NCBI GenBank assembly: GCA_000497125.2
Contig: CM035320.1
Span: forward strand, 814,001 to 878,000
DNA: 64,000 nucleotides
Source of the DNA: Spironucleus salmonicida
Lineage: Eukaryota > Fornicata > Diplomonadida > Hexamitidae
Direction: 5' to 3'
A program made the translations under genes and the position numbers. Below are positions 1 through 9,500 of this stretch, piece by piece. The notes below the pieces were generated by a model. That model did not search any database and was not told the DNA's origin. It saw nothing but the letters and a program-made list of their open reading frames with translations. Every line of letters starts with the position of its first letter. The first letter of the stretch is position 1.

Positions 1-521
1 TTCTGCGAATGATCCAGCTTGAATTTTGCCTCTTGCGAAAAGCTCTGGCGCATCCAGTAGACTCTAACCCCCACACGTTGCGCCACCAGCGCACTATTCC
101 GGCGTGTTAGCTCCAGTGTAACTGAGTTGCCGTCGTAAGTAAAAATTTCCTGAATCCGGTGCTCGCGCACGAACGCCTGCAGATAGTTAGTGGCGATGTT
201 GAGGTCGAACGACATGTGGGGGCAGAAGCGCAGCCGTTCGTCCTCGATCACGTAGTAACCTAGGTCAAACTTCCGCCTAGAGGACTGAAACTACGATATG
301 GAACGCACTTCGAGTGCGGGGTCCCAATCATCGCCGTTCCACGAGCCAGTGGTCAGCGAAAGCACCAGAACGTTGGGAATCGACAGCAAAGTGGGTGAGA
401 AGTACAACAACTCGTCCCCAGGCTTAGCGATAAGTATCATAGACATGAAAATGGGCGAGATGGAACAGCGCGGCTCCATCCCACTTTCGGTATGGAAATG
501 CGAATCCGGAAGATTCAACAC
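1..521 (-). CDS. Hypothetical protein, N-terminal part (runs off left edge)
   Basis: Frame open from an ATG at 521 down to base 1 when TAG at about 285 is read as Gln; about 173 residues are visible. An in-frame TGA lies six codons upstream of the ATG, so the start is well bounded. The N-terminal half is acidic and mixed; the visible C-terminal half (motif YYVIEDERLRFCPHMSFDLN) looks globular. I do not recognise the family. It is divergently arranged with CZIB at 705, and an AT-rich element at 656-684 lies between the two starts. The antisense frame at 298-534 is judged a shadow. Confidence 0.6.
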
Positions 522-655
522 ATTAAATTGCTAGTTTCTCAGCCTATTCAATTTGATATCGAAATTGGAGAGTTTATACCCAATAAAACACATAAAACTG
601 GGGGTTCATGAGTTCCCAGTCAATAGTAATTTTTTTCAATTTATCATAAATTAAA

Positions 656-684
656 GTAATTATATTATATAATAATATAATTAT
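656..684. promoter_or_regulatory. AT-rich promoter element between divergent genes
   Basis: Run of TATTATATAATAATATAA type, 20-50 bases upstream of the CZIB ATG and about 140 bases upstream of the gene on the other strand. The same kind of element recurs ahead of most genes in the window, which is the main evidence for a promoter role. Confidence 0.4.
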
Positions 685-704
685 TTACCACTCCTTTCTT
701 CCTA

Positions 705-1145
705 ATGACCCAATTTAATTTCTACCTGGAATTCGAAGCTGAGAATGTGACAACAATATCGCGAACCCCGCAGCACAAATACATAGCAAATGCAGACTGC
801 ACGAAGTGCGGCCACGCGTATGCCAGCGTCCAGTTTTCTCCTGACGACACTTCCGAAATCCCAAACTCGCGCGGGACTGCAAACCTGTGCATTTCGTGCC
901 CGTTTTGTCAGGCAAGGTCCTCGCTGAATTTCTTGAAAGAGGGAAAAGCTACCGCCTCTGGGGATCTCCTGGCGGTTATCGAAGTTCGCGGTCCCTTTCG
1001 GCCGCTCGCATTCGGGCTCACTGGATGGCGCGCTGAGAGTGCCTCTGGAGCCACTTTCGACTGCTACCAGGCGGAGCTCGCCGAGTGGGATGACGAAATA
1101 TAAGGGGACGTGGTTGTGTACGACTTGAAAGGTAGCGTCAAGTGA
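705..1145 (+). CDS. CZIB: CXXC-motif zinc-binding protein, CZIB/DUF866 family
   Basis: 146 residues, within the usual DUF866 size range. Two CxxC pairs (C32/C35 and C65/C68) would hold a zinc ion; the spacing and the surrounding beta-rich pattern (FEAENVT near the start, RG.F.P. in the middle, G..F......EWD near the end) match the family. One in-frame TAA (residue 133) is read as Gln, with the true stop at TGA 1143-1145. Family role is poorly defined (redox-linked zinc binding in the cytosol). The ATG follows an AT-rich element with a short leader. A longer antisense frame covers the same bases but has no domain. Confidence 0.85.
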
Positions 1146-1254
1146 AATTTTGCGATAGGCGTTAAGAATCAATATTAAGCCAATTTTTTAGATACTTGAT
1201 AGTAAAAATATTTTAATTTGTATAATAATCATATTAATTTTTTCGTTCCAAATA

Positions 1255-1815
1255 ATGTTTAAATCATGCTGTGCCAAGCCGTTGCCATCTACTAAATAGG
1301 ATCCTGTAGGGTAGTAAAACGAGATTTATATAGAGGATATAGTGGCTCCTTTTGATTAGATCATAGAAGTTGATTCCATCTATAAATCTTTTTTAGTCCT
1401 TAATAATACTGGAAATAGTATTTCATCCTCATCCTCAATATTGCTTAGAAAAAGTACAGTATCAAGCTTTGATATTAGTGATATCAATATATCGGTATCG
1501 GAAGATTAGACATAAGATAATTTTTAGTTGGTTGATTAGGAGCTAATTAGCAGTTAAAATTCTAGCCCTTTAACCGTTAGGAGGCAATTTGTTGATTGCA
1601 ATGAAGTATAATAAATAGATTATGACTAAACTTAAAGCGAGGTTACTTTTCCGTAGCAAATAACAATTTCATTGGTCCAGGCTGAGAGAATAATAAAGAG
1701 AACTCAAAATACACGGCCGGACAAACTGACAATTGATATTAATAATTTTGATTACAAGAGTATTAGATCACTATAACCTGTTTCACAGCGCCCAAAAACT
1801 CCAGTTAGAATGTGA
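1255..1815 (+). CDS. Hypothetical protein, 186 aa, serine- and glutamine-rich
   Basis: Continuous frame from ATG 1255 to TGA 1813-1815 with many TAA/TAG codons read as Gln. The start MFKSCCAKPLPS contains a CC pair that could be lipid-modified. The body is low complexity (runs of Ser, then acidic), with a basic C-terminus (SQRPKTPVRM). No family recognised. An AT-rich element (GTATAATAATCATATTAAT) lies about 20 bases upstream of the ATG. Convergent with the Hsp70-like gene, 99 bases between stops. Confidence 0.65.
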
Positions 1816-1914
1816 GAAACACTCCAGAATTTTGTCATGGTCCGAATTTTATCATCAAACAAAATATCAGTGATTTATAATGTATCTAACGCTTACATCA
1901 TTAAAAACCATTCC

Positions 1915-3174
1915 TCACTCCATACCGCTCTATTTATCTTTTTCTACTGCCTATCTCTCAAACTCGACTAGCCCTTCAATAAACCCCGGCTCTTGGTAGC
2001 TGAAGATCTCGTTAAATTTATCCGACTTAATTTCCACCTCACCGTTAATATCACATGCAACTTTTACGTTATTCTACCTACCACTATGGCCAAGATACTC
2101 ATAAACACGGATGATGAAGTTCTGGCTCAGTATTTAAACGTGCGATTTGCTCTAAATTTACAAACTGATCTCAAACGCTGCAGGAAGTCTTGTGACGTTC
2201 TGCTCTATCACCACGACGTTGGAGTAGTCTTTCCCACCCGAACTAAGCCGTATTTCGACTGTATTTTAGGCCATAAAGTCGATTTTCAGCGTTCCTGACG
2301 CAACCATTCCAGAGTACAGAAGCGCGCCGTGCGCGAAGCATTCATCAGCATTAAGCCGTTTTTTGACATTAAAATTGCCCTTTTAAAGGTAATTTTGTAT
2401 CAAAATATCGCGAGAACCGCCCCCAACGCACTCAACGAGTACGTTTTCGCACTACAATTCCGCAAAAAGCTGATTTACAAGCCCGCTCCCAGCGTTCAAG
2501 TACGTGGCCTAATCCACGACGCAGTCCCTTTCCACGGCGTTCAGAACGCCGCGCGAGTTGACGCAGAGCATTTTTCGAGTTTTCTTGATTTCGAAGATGT
2601 TCTTATCGCTCCGAATTTGCGAAATTTCAGCCAAAATTTGGTCGAAATTCTTCGCTGAAATCGCTGAAATTCGGTGCTTTAGCACTGAAATTGCGCCATT
2701 TTGCATCTCAAAAACCGTATTCGACGAGAACGTCTCGCTGACGTTCAGGATTTGGGCTTTTAGAGGCGTTTTGAGCTGCCCAAAATACGTGAAATAGAAC
2801 GCAGAAAGCGCTGCCGCAGACGCCGGAATCAGCTAAACGAAGTTGTACAGAGGTGTCAGAGACGACTTGTAGAGCAGTTTCAATTTTATGGTCGCGTAGT
2901 CGGGAACGGTGCAAATTACGGATTGGTCGAGTTTCAGCTGCTTTTTGAGGTAGCAATGAAATGCGTAAATATTGTTGAAATCCGGCGGCGTTTGGGCCGT
3001 AAAGAGAAAATCGGTAGAGGATTTCGAAGATTGAAATGCAAAATTCCTGCTTTCTGCGAACCGGATGCTGGTGGGGATGAGTCGTTGGCCTGTTTAATCG
3101 GCTATTGGCTCGGTTGACTGCGTCGTTCTTCTGTGCACTTTCGTGAAATAGTTCCCAAGATCTACGGAGTACAT
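1915..3174 (-). CDS. Divergent Hsp70/Hsp110-like protein lacking the lid domain
   Basis: 419 residues from ATG 3174 to TGA 1915-1917. Hsp70 landmarks in order: MYSVDLGNYFTKV at the start (phosphate-1 loop, family IDLGT), GQRLIPTSIRF, CTVPDYAT, VECVGGGSRD (family VGGxxRxP) and LNADECFAHGAL (family NADEAVA.GA). The nucleotide-binding domain is shorter than usual, and only a beta-type substrate-binding remnant follows; the alpha-helical lid and a C-terminal EEVD are absent. Typical Hsp70 is about 640 residues and Hsp110 about 800. The phosphate-1 loop reads DLGNYF rather than DLGTTY/N, so ATP turnover is doubtful. No signal peptide. Shares an AT-rich divergent promoter with the gene at 3236. Confidence 0.85.
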
Positions 3175-3189
3175 TAAAGGAGCGGAAAT

Positions 3190-3225
3190 TTATTTTGTAA
3201 TTTAACATATAATAATAAGTTAATT
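3190..3225. promoter_or_regulatory. AT-rich divergent promoter (Hsp70-like / 3236 gene)
   Basis: Contains TTTAACATATAATAATAAG in the 61-base gap between two divergent ATGs (3174 on minus, 3236 on plus). Its position leaves room for only one shared control region. Confidence 0.45.
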
Positions 3226-3235
3226 TTTCCGCAAA

Positions 3236-3592
3236 ATGAACACCGAAAGGCTGTCTTTGACAAAACTGCATGCCACACCTTCCATGCAGACGTACAACCG
3301 CCAGCTAGCGTCCTCAGATGCTTCAATGCCGTTCAACGCGATCGGCACATAGCTGGTACCACAAGTTGGGACGATAGTGACGACGAGGTCCGGAAAAGTC
3401 GCATTTTCGGCTATGTAGGACAATGCAGATATCCCAGCGTGCCTAGTACAAAAAGTGAGGTCGCTGTACGCCGAAAAGCCGGTGACTGTGCGCCCGCAGA
3501 AAGTAGAGATCTCGGGCAACGCAATGCGCGGTCTGGTGGGCAGAAAGTGCTGCGAGGACACGGACTGCAGAAACTGGGAGCGCAAGGTGTGA
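3236..3592 (+). CDS. Hypothetical protein, 118 aa
   Basis: ATG 3236 directly follows the AT-rich divergent element; TGA at 3590-3592. Two TAG codons read as Gln. Basic protein with a cysteine cluster near the C-terminus (GRKCCEDTDCRNWERKV). No family recognised. Its last ten codons lie inside the left arm of inverted repeat IR1, so the right arm carries only the 3' tail of this gene, preceded by unrelated sequence. An antisense frame runs into the Hsp70 frame but lacks a credible start. Confidence 0.5.
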
Positions 3593-4340
3593 GGTATTGG
3601 TTTTGCACGATTTGTGTTCTGGCAGCCTCGCGCGGGAATGTGAGTTCGCGAAATGGAGGAACTCTGGGCCGAATTCCGCCAGCCTGTGCGTTGTGGGGCC
3701 ATTTTGGATCCATTTAAAGCAATTTGGCCGAAGAGACGAACGGGTGAGAATAAGGTGCGGCAGCAGTTTTCAGGAGACTCCCGGGCTCCCATCCGAGCGT
3801 AATCGCAAGCGAATAAAGTAATAGTGCAAATATACAGTATAATACATAGTTCCGCTTCAACAATGCCCGCGCAGATGGCACAGCGGCGCACTGGCCTGGA
3901 GATGATGTGTGATGGGACGACCGGGAGGGTTTCTGGACATGATGGGTGATGCGAGTAGACAGCCGGTATCTCAGAACGGGATGGGCGGCGGAGTCACAAA
4001 AAGAGATCGCATATGCACGACGTGGGGCTCTGCCAGGGTGCGTGGAAAATATCCGCGAGGCCATGGCTGGTGGGCGGAGCCTCAGGGCTGGAAGGTCGCG
4101 TTAATGGGCACATTTCTGCCGCAATTACCGCAGGCCGAACGCGCAAACGCACAACATGGTGGGTAGCGTTAAATGATTGGTCCCCTCTGGCGACGGCCTG
4201 CTGCAAAAAGATTAAAATGCTGCTAGCCTACCTGCTGCTCCCTTCGCCAGCACGCATCTCGCCCACGCCAACCCCCACGGCACGCAGGGTGCCGCAGATT
4301 CCCCTTCCCGTCCGCTCCACGAACCCCACGAACCCCACCA
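3593..4340. other. GC-rich stretch in IR1 with no supported gene
   Basis: Several long frames exist on both strands (for example minus 4064 to about 3330, plus 4013-4780), but their composition is poor, they contradict one another, and one overlaps E2 in another frame. A short AT-rich element near 3825-3850 and a 28-codon frame at about 3863 are the only promoter/gene-like signs. Probably 5' flank of E2. Confidence 0.4.
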
Positions 4341-4784
4341 ATGACCGCCCAGCTCTCCCGCCTCCGCAAAGAGCTCGTCGAGTTCCAGCAGTTCCCCGCC
4401 TTCGCCGGCGGCCCGGGCGACGACCTGCGGCACTGGAAGGTGGCCTTCCAGGGGCCCGCGCAGACGCCGTTCGAGGGCGGCACCTTCCACCTCGCCGTGG
4501 CGTTCCCGCTCGAGTACCCGTTCAAGCCCCCGCAGGTGCGGTTCACGAGCCGGGTGTTCCACCCGAACGTGAGCAGCGCGGGCGACATCTGCCTGGACGT
4601 GCTGAAGGCGGAGTGGAGCCCGGTGCTGAGCATCTGCCGCGTGCTGATCAGCATCCAGAGCCTGCTGGACGACCCGAACGCGATGAGCCCGCTCAACGGC
4701 GACGCGGCGCGGCTGTTCCGCGAGAACCGCGCGCAGTACGAGCGGCAGGTGCGGAAGTACGTGCGGGCCTACGCGAGTGAGTGA
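4341..4784 (+). CDS. Ubiquitin-conjugating enzyme E2, UBC4/UBE2D-like (IR1 left copy)
   Basis: 147 residues, the standard length of the UBE2D/UBC4 core. Family signature HPN at 74-76, conserved Gly81, catalytic Cys84 in GDICLDVLKAEWSP, and YPFKPP at 59-64. The enzyme takes ubiquitin from E1 as a thioester on Cys84 and passes it to E3/substrate in the cytosol. Very GC-rich, with no TAA/TAG codon used. tRNA-Ser starts only ten bases after the stop. The right-arm copy differs at residues 11 and 81, so this one is the better candidate for the working enzyme. Confidence 0.95.
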   Translation: MTAQLSRLRKELVEFQQFPAFAGGPGDDLRHWKVAFQGPAQTPFEGGTFHLAVAFPLEYPFKPPQVRFTSRVFHPNVSSAGDICLDVLKAEWSPVLSICRVLISIQSLLDDPNAMSPLNGDAARLFRENRAQYERQVRKYVRAYASE

Positions 4785-4794
4785 AGCCTCTACA

Positions 4795-4876
4795 GACTGG
4801 GTGGCCGAGCGGTTAAGGCGATAGCCTGCTAAGCTATTATACTCTGTATGCGTGGGTTCAATTCCCATCTCAGTCG
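4795..4876 (+). tRNA. tRNA-Ser (anticodon GCU), IR1 left copy
   Basis: 82-base cloverleaf: acceptor GACTGGG pairs with CTCAGTC (one G-T), D-arm GCCGAGCGGTTAAGGC, anticodon loop CTGCTAA (GCT), long type II variable arm (TATAC/GTATG) and T-arm GTGGGTTCAATTCCCAT. The long variable arm plus GCU identify serine. No intron. Discriminator base G. Confidence 0.95.
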
Positions 4877-4891
4877 ATTTGCGGGAGCAGA

Positions 4892-5284
4892 ATGGCCGTC
4901 GGAGGCGAGGATCGGCAGCGCAGGTGCGCGATCCTGGCAGCGGCTGGGAAGGCATGCGCAGTCCGCATATATCTGCGGCAGCCTGCGCAGGGCGAGAGGG
5001 ACGTCCCGTGCAGTTTCGCGTGTGGCCGTAAGCTGCAACGGGACGTCGCGAGGCAGCGTCTGCGTACTCAGCCCAGCGGAGTGCGTTATCCCGGCTGCCG
5101 CGCCTTGGGCCTATCGAACGTACTTGGTCGGCATCAATAATGTGCCGAAGTCTCCCGCGCCAGGCCGGGAGGCTGCTAGGAGAGGTGCGCCCGCCCGCAG
5201 CCATTGCGCTGTCTGGTGGGTATTCACTGCTGCCCGGCGGAGGAGGCCACTCTTGCACACTCGGCACGCCGGAGCGGAAACTGA
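4892..5284 (+). CDS. Possible small cysteine-rich protein (130 aa), uncertain
   Basis: Open from ATG 4892 to TGA 5282-5284 with TAA/TAG as Gln; basic, with about ten cysteines. It fills the gap between tRNA-Ser and the convergent leucine-rich repeat gene and is kept in both IR1 arms. However, GC-rich DNA gives long chance frames when only TGA terminates, and no family is recognised. Confidence 0.28.
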
Positions 5285-5295
5285 AAATGAAAGGA

Positions 5296-5985
5296 TCACT
5301 ATCTGACATAGACGCCGCAGTCGGGGACGATGACGCTGGGAGGGCAGTTGGTGTCGGGGATGACACAGTCATCGCAGTTCTCGAGGCCGCACTTGAAGAT
5401 GAAGTTGGGTCTGGTGGCGAGGCCGGACTCGCAGCTGAGGTCGGCGTTGCAGTCGACGTGCATCTCGACGAGGAACTTGAGGGCGACGAAGCCGGTGGGG
5501 ATGGTGCCGCTAAGCTGGTTGCAGGTGAAGTGGACCTCCTTGAGGAAGAGCAGGTTGCCCATGCAAGTAGGGATGGCGCCGGTGATGTCGTTGTTGTTCA
5601 TGTAGACGAACTGCACGTGGGCGAGCTGGCAGATGCACTGTGGGATAGCACCAGTGATGCCGGCATTGTTGGCCTGGAGGTACTGGAGCCCGGTGAGCTT
5701 GCAGACCGAGGCGGGGATGGTGGTGGTCATCTTCTGGTCGTTGAGGTACAGGGACTTGAGCACGGGGAAGGAATCAAAAACATCGGCGAGCTGGCCCGTG
5801 AGCCCGAAGCCGCTGAGGTCGAGCCCCACGACGAAGTCCTGGCTGTTGCAGGTCACGCCGGCCCAGGTGCACACGGAGGCGCTGGTGGTCCAGCCGACGG
5901 AGCCTTTCCAGCTCGCACCGCCGTTGGCCGCGTAGATGGCGTCAAGCGCTTGGCGCTGTGTGAGGACTGCCAGGATGGAAATCAT
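5296..5985 (-). CDS. Plant-type leucine-rich repeat protein, secreted-like (IR1 left copy)
   Basis: 229 residues, ATG 5985, one TAG read as Gln just before TGA 5296-5298. N-terminal cap resembles LRRNT (QALDAIYAANGGASW, then CTWAGVTC), followed by about five 23-24-residue repeats of the LxxLxLxxNxLTGxIP plant-specific type, and a Cys-rich C-terminus (CGLENCDDCVIPDTNCPP) like an LRR cap. A short hydrophobic start (MISILAVL) could act in secretion, but no long signal peptide or membrane anchor is visible. Such proteins in diplomonads are usually surface or binding proteins. Identical to the copy at 13428. Preceded by a TATA box at 6162-6170. Confidence 0.85.
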
Positions 5986-6161
5986 TGAGGGAAGGGAAAC
6001 GTGGTAGGGGCGCGTAGGGCCGCGTGGTGTAGGGTGGAGGAAGGGAGGGAAGGCATATGTCCTGGAAGGGTGCCTGGGCGCAGTCCCGGTCCTGCTGGGC
6101 TGGCGCCGCTAGCACATCGAGATGCAGCGGCATAACCTGTCTAGGCCCAGTCCGTGGTCTG

Positions 6162-6170
6162 CCTTTTATA
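6162..6170 (-). promoter_or_regulatory. TATA box (TATAAAAGG) upstream of leucine-rich repeat gene
   Basis: Canonical TATAAAAGG on the minus strand, 177 bases upstream of the ATG at 5985, in GC-rich DNA. Same in the right arm (13243-13251). Unlike the AT-rich elements of other genes here. Confidence 0.5.
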
Positions 6171-6551
6171 CTGATGGCCCGCCCACATCAAGCATACTGC
6201 GCTCCTGGATAGGTCGGGTTGAGAGCATCGTACCGCCCGCCGCCGAGATATACCTGCAGCGTACGGCATCCCCTCCTGCACGTTGAGGGTATTACGATAT
6301 AATGTAAATACTTGCGTAAATTTTTTATATTGTTTCCGAAAATAGTTACTCATGAATACATTAATAATACATTAATAAAACCCCTCATGGAAAAACTAAA
6401 ATTGCAAAAAATAATATCATTGAATATATATAATATTTTAATATATTTTAAATGAATTATACATATTATAATTGATTTAATAAACAAGATCGTTCGTAGC
6501 ATTTCTCGCCTATTTACTTTATATAATATTATGATATAAAAATCTACCAAA

Positions 6552-9500
6552 ATGATTCTATCGCATGCGCTTATAGTATTGTATACTGCCGTGGACTTCA
6601 CGAAGCTCAACAACGTCTAGAATGAGAACTTTGTCCTGAACAACAATATCACGCTGAACATCTTAAACCAGCCCTTGATCGACCAGTTTGTTGGGTCCCT
6701 CTCAGGTGCCCGAAACACGCTTAAAATCACGGAAATACAACCTGGGGGCTCTCTCTTCCAGTAATTCGGCGGTAGTTTCAGCAGCGTAAGTGTAATTGTC
6801 GAATTCGAAATCGGGTACTCCATCGTGCTCGCGCAGGAGTTGCGTGGTGCTCAGCTGCGTGACGCAGCGTTCCGTATCTAGAGTGACGGCGTGCGCAACG
6901 CCCCTGAAATTACATTTTTCAGCGAAATCACAGACGCGACGCTTGGGCGCTGCGTGTTCACCATCGTGTGCAACGCGGCTCCCAGCACGTCATACAGGAT
7001 TTTTGGGATCGCCTTTTCTATCAATAAACTACATACAGAGGGACTTGAGGTGCATATTATTGCCAAAAATGCGTTCCAAGTTGCCGGACTCTGCCGATAA
7101 CTCGGTGCCACATTCCCAGCGCTAGTAACCCTGGGAGGACAGGAAATTGAGGAGGTATTTGGTATAGCGCTCGCCAGTTCACAGCCCCTGAACGCTCTGA
7201 TAGTTCGTATTGTTATACGTGGGATGCGCCTGGTCTGTGGTATCGCGCGGGATGTGTGTGGGGTCGAAAACTCACAAATTTTGCTCATTTTCACCTTGAA
7301 AGAGGGCACTACGGTCATATACGGTGTAGCACGGTCAATTGAAGGACCGTTACATGAGTTATAATTGCAGATAGGTGGAATTTTCCGCTCCAATATGCCC
7401 GCCGAACTCGCGTTTTTGGGTGGTGATCTAGGCGCAAAAACAACGATTTCTCACGTTGCGATTCTCGCAGAGTTCAGCCTCACGGGTGGAGCCCTTAAGA
7501 TGGCGCTACTGGCATCTGGATCTGCTCTTGGCGCCGAGGTACGCTTTCTGGCGATGAACGCATCTATAGAGGCCGAACATAGCGCTTTGTAGCCGATCTA
7601 CTGTTTCTCTGCTGCGGTATAAGATGTAATTATCGAAATGTTGGCCATGAATTTCTCGCTACAGGGGTCGATATCGGGCGACTTTGGAGGTTTCGGAATC
7701 GCTCCCTCGTTAGTGGGGTGCAAATTTACGAATTTTACGATCAATTTCGCGTTGAGAATAAGCGAAATTTCAGGCACCTTGACCTACTGCGCACTGGGTA
7801 TTTATGTGGAAGAAATCAGAATCAACAACGCATCGTTTTACAACTACGTCTTAATAAGTTCTGCTGCTAACGCGATCGGTAGCACAATCTTCGGACTCGC
7901 CAAACAGCTGGTGCGGTCCGACTTGAATTATGTGATCGTATAAAACTAGATCTAGGTAAGATATGCGTCAATTTAGGCATTTGCTGGCCTCGCAGACCAG
8001 CTCATGGATGTGACGATTAACATTCTTGTGCTCTGTGGCACCGTAAATTTGCAGAACCAAGGACAGATTTGCGGAATCGCCAGAATGGGGAGAAAATCGT
8101 ATTTTGTGAGCCTCATGATCAACTTTCATATCGAGAGTTCCAACAACGCAGAGTGTATCTTGTTTTTCGATATTTGCGACAGTAACTAGTTCATAAATAT
8201 TGTCGAACAGGCGAATAACATGCGCTGTCTGAATGACGTGAAATACATCATAACCGACACAAAAAATAACAAGGTCAACTATTTTGCAATGCAAGGGTCT
8301 GGCAAAGAACGTATTTTGTAGACCATCAGCAGGGCCCAAATGAAAGCTGGAGCAGAGGTTAACGAGCTCTTGAAAACGGACAAGTGGGAAGTTGACTCTA
8401 AAAACGATGGCCTTGTGCGCCTTAAAAATTTCTTCTCCGTGAAATCTACGTAATTTGCAGAGGAGGCGAATCCAGAAATTCAGCCGTTCACTCAGTAGCA
8501 AACGACGGCCTTTTTGTACATAAACATTAAAAATCAAGAGAACCTCTGCTTCGATAACTGCTAGGGTACATTTGACGGTAAATAATTAGTATGTAAACAG
8601 GGATATACTGGCGTCGGTTGTGAAGAGTTTGAGTGCAAGGTAGATTTCTGCTAAGATGGTGCTACATGCAATAGAGTTCACGGCTGCGAGTGTGTATCCG
8701 GAAAAGGTGGGGTCTAGTGTGAGATCGACCTGTGTCCATTCTGCCTAGGTGGATATTCTAATTGCGATACGAAATTTAGCTTTCCAGTCTGCATAAACGA
8801 CTAGACAACAACTTGTCATCATGGTATTGTAGTTAATAACTTTTGCGCATGTTCAGACGGATACACAAGTGTTAGCGGTATTTGTGATAAATTTGCTTGT
8901 AAGGACTCGGATGATTGCAACGGAAATTTATGTAAGGACGAGATCTGCCACTGTGTGAGTAAAATGGGTGGAATAAGCTGCTAGTTTTGCACAACGCCTG
9001 GTTAACGGGATTGTAAAAATATATGCTCAACAGGTAGCTGCTAGTACGGTACTGCGTGTGTTTATTTGACGGGAAATAGTGGGATTTGGGAATGTTCAGC
9101 GTGTATGGTAGGTCATATTCCCCCATTGTGTTAAGACTGTTTTGTTGGCTATATTAAGCATGGTGATGCCTGTCTTTAAAAATGTGAAGAGTGTCATACC
9201 GGGGACTGCTATTTTCTAGAACCATGTGCTCAGCCAGCCGCACAATGTAATACTAAATGCGTATCATGCTTACCAGGCATCAGCGGCGAAAGATGTGACA
9301 AATGCCCAGTTGGCTAGCAATTTTATGAATACTCTTGCTACCCCTTAGAAGACGAGAAGCTAACCAATGGAGTGTGCATTAAGATTGAATCGAAGACTAT
9401 CTGTTTTTCTTGCCTTGCAGATTTTATTTTGATTGACGATTAATGCATTTTCTAGTGTCTTCCAACAAATTGTATTAATGGTGAGTGTTAACCCGACCAA

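Larger units (their letters stand above)
3561..6303. repeat. Inverted repeat IR1, left arm (2743 bp)
   Basis: Reverse complement of 13110-15852 (coordinates sum to 19413) with only scattered differences. Both arms carry the E2 gene, tRNA-Ser and the leucine-rich repeat gene. Identity stops abruptly: at 3561/15852 inside a coding frame, and at 6303/13110 inside AT-rich DNA. The arm is much GC-richer than the DNA next to its inner end. The 6806-bp spacer holds the giant EGF-like gene. Confidence 0.97.

Noticed and set aside
3220-3891. Minus-strand frame that joins the Hsp70-like frame upstream
   Set aside because: Hsp70 proteins begin at the DLG loop; the extension crosses the AT-rich promoter and its sequence is unpatterned.
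4013-4780. 255-residue plus-strand frame overlapping E2 in another phase
   Set aside because: Overlaps the E2 coding phase, low-complexity Pro/Arg, no domain.
4212-5372. 386-residue minus-strand frame across E2, tRNA and flank (mirror 14041-15201)
   Set aside because: Antisense to the well-supported E2 and runs through a tRNA; Arg/Pro/Ala-rich composition typical of GC-rich shadows.
5140-5988. 282-residue frame antisense to the leucine-rich repeat gene
   Set aside because: The opposite strand has clear leucine-rich repeats; this frame is a Gly/Val/Glu-rich mirror.
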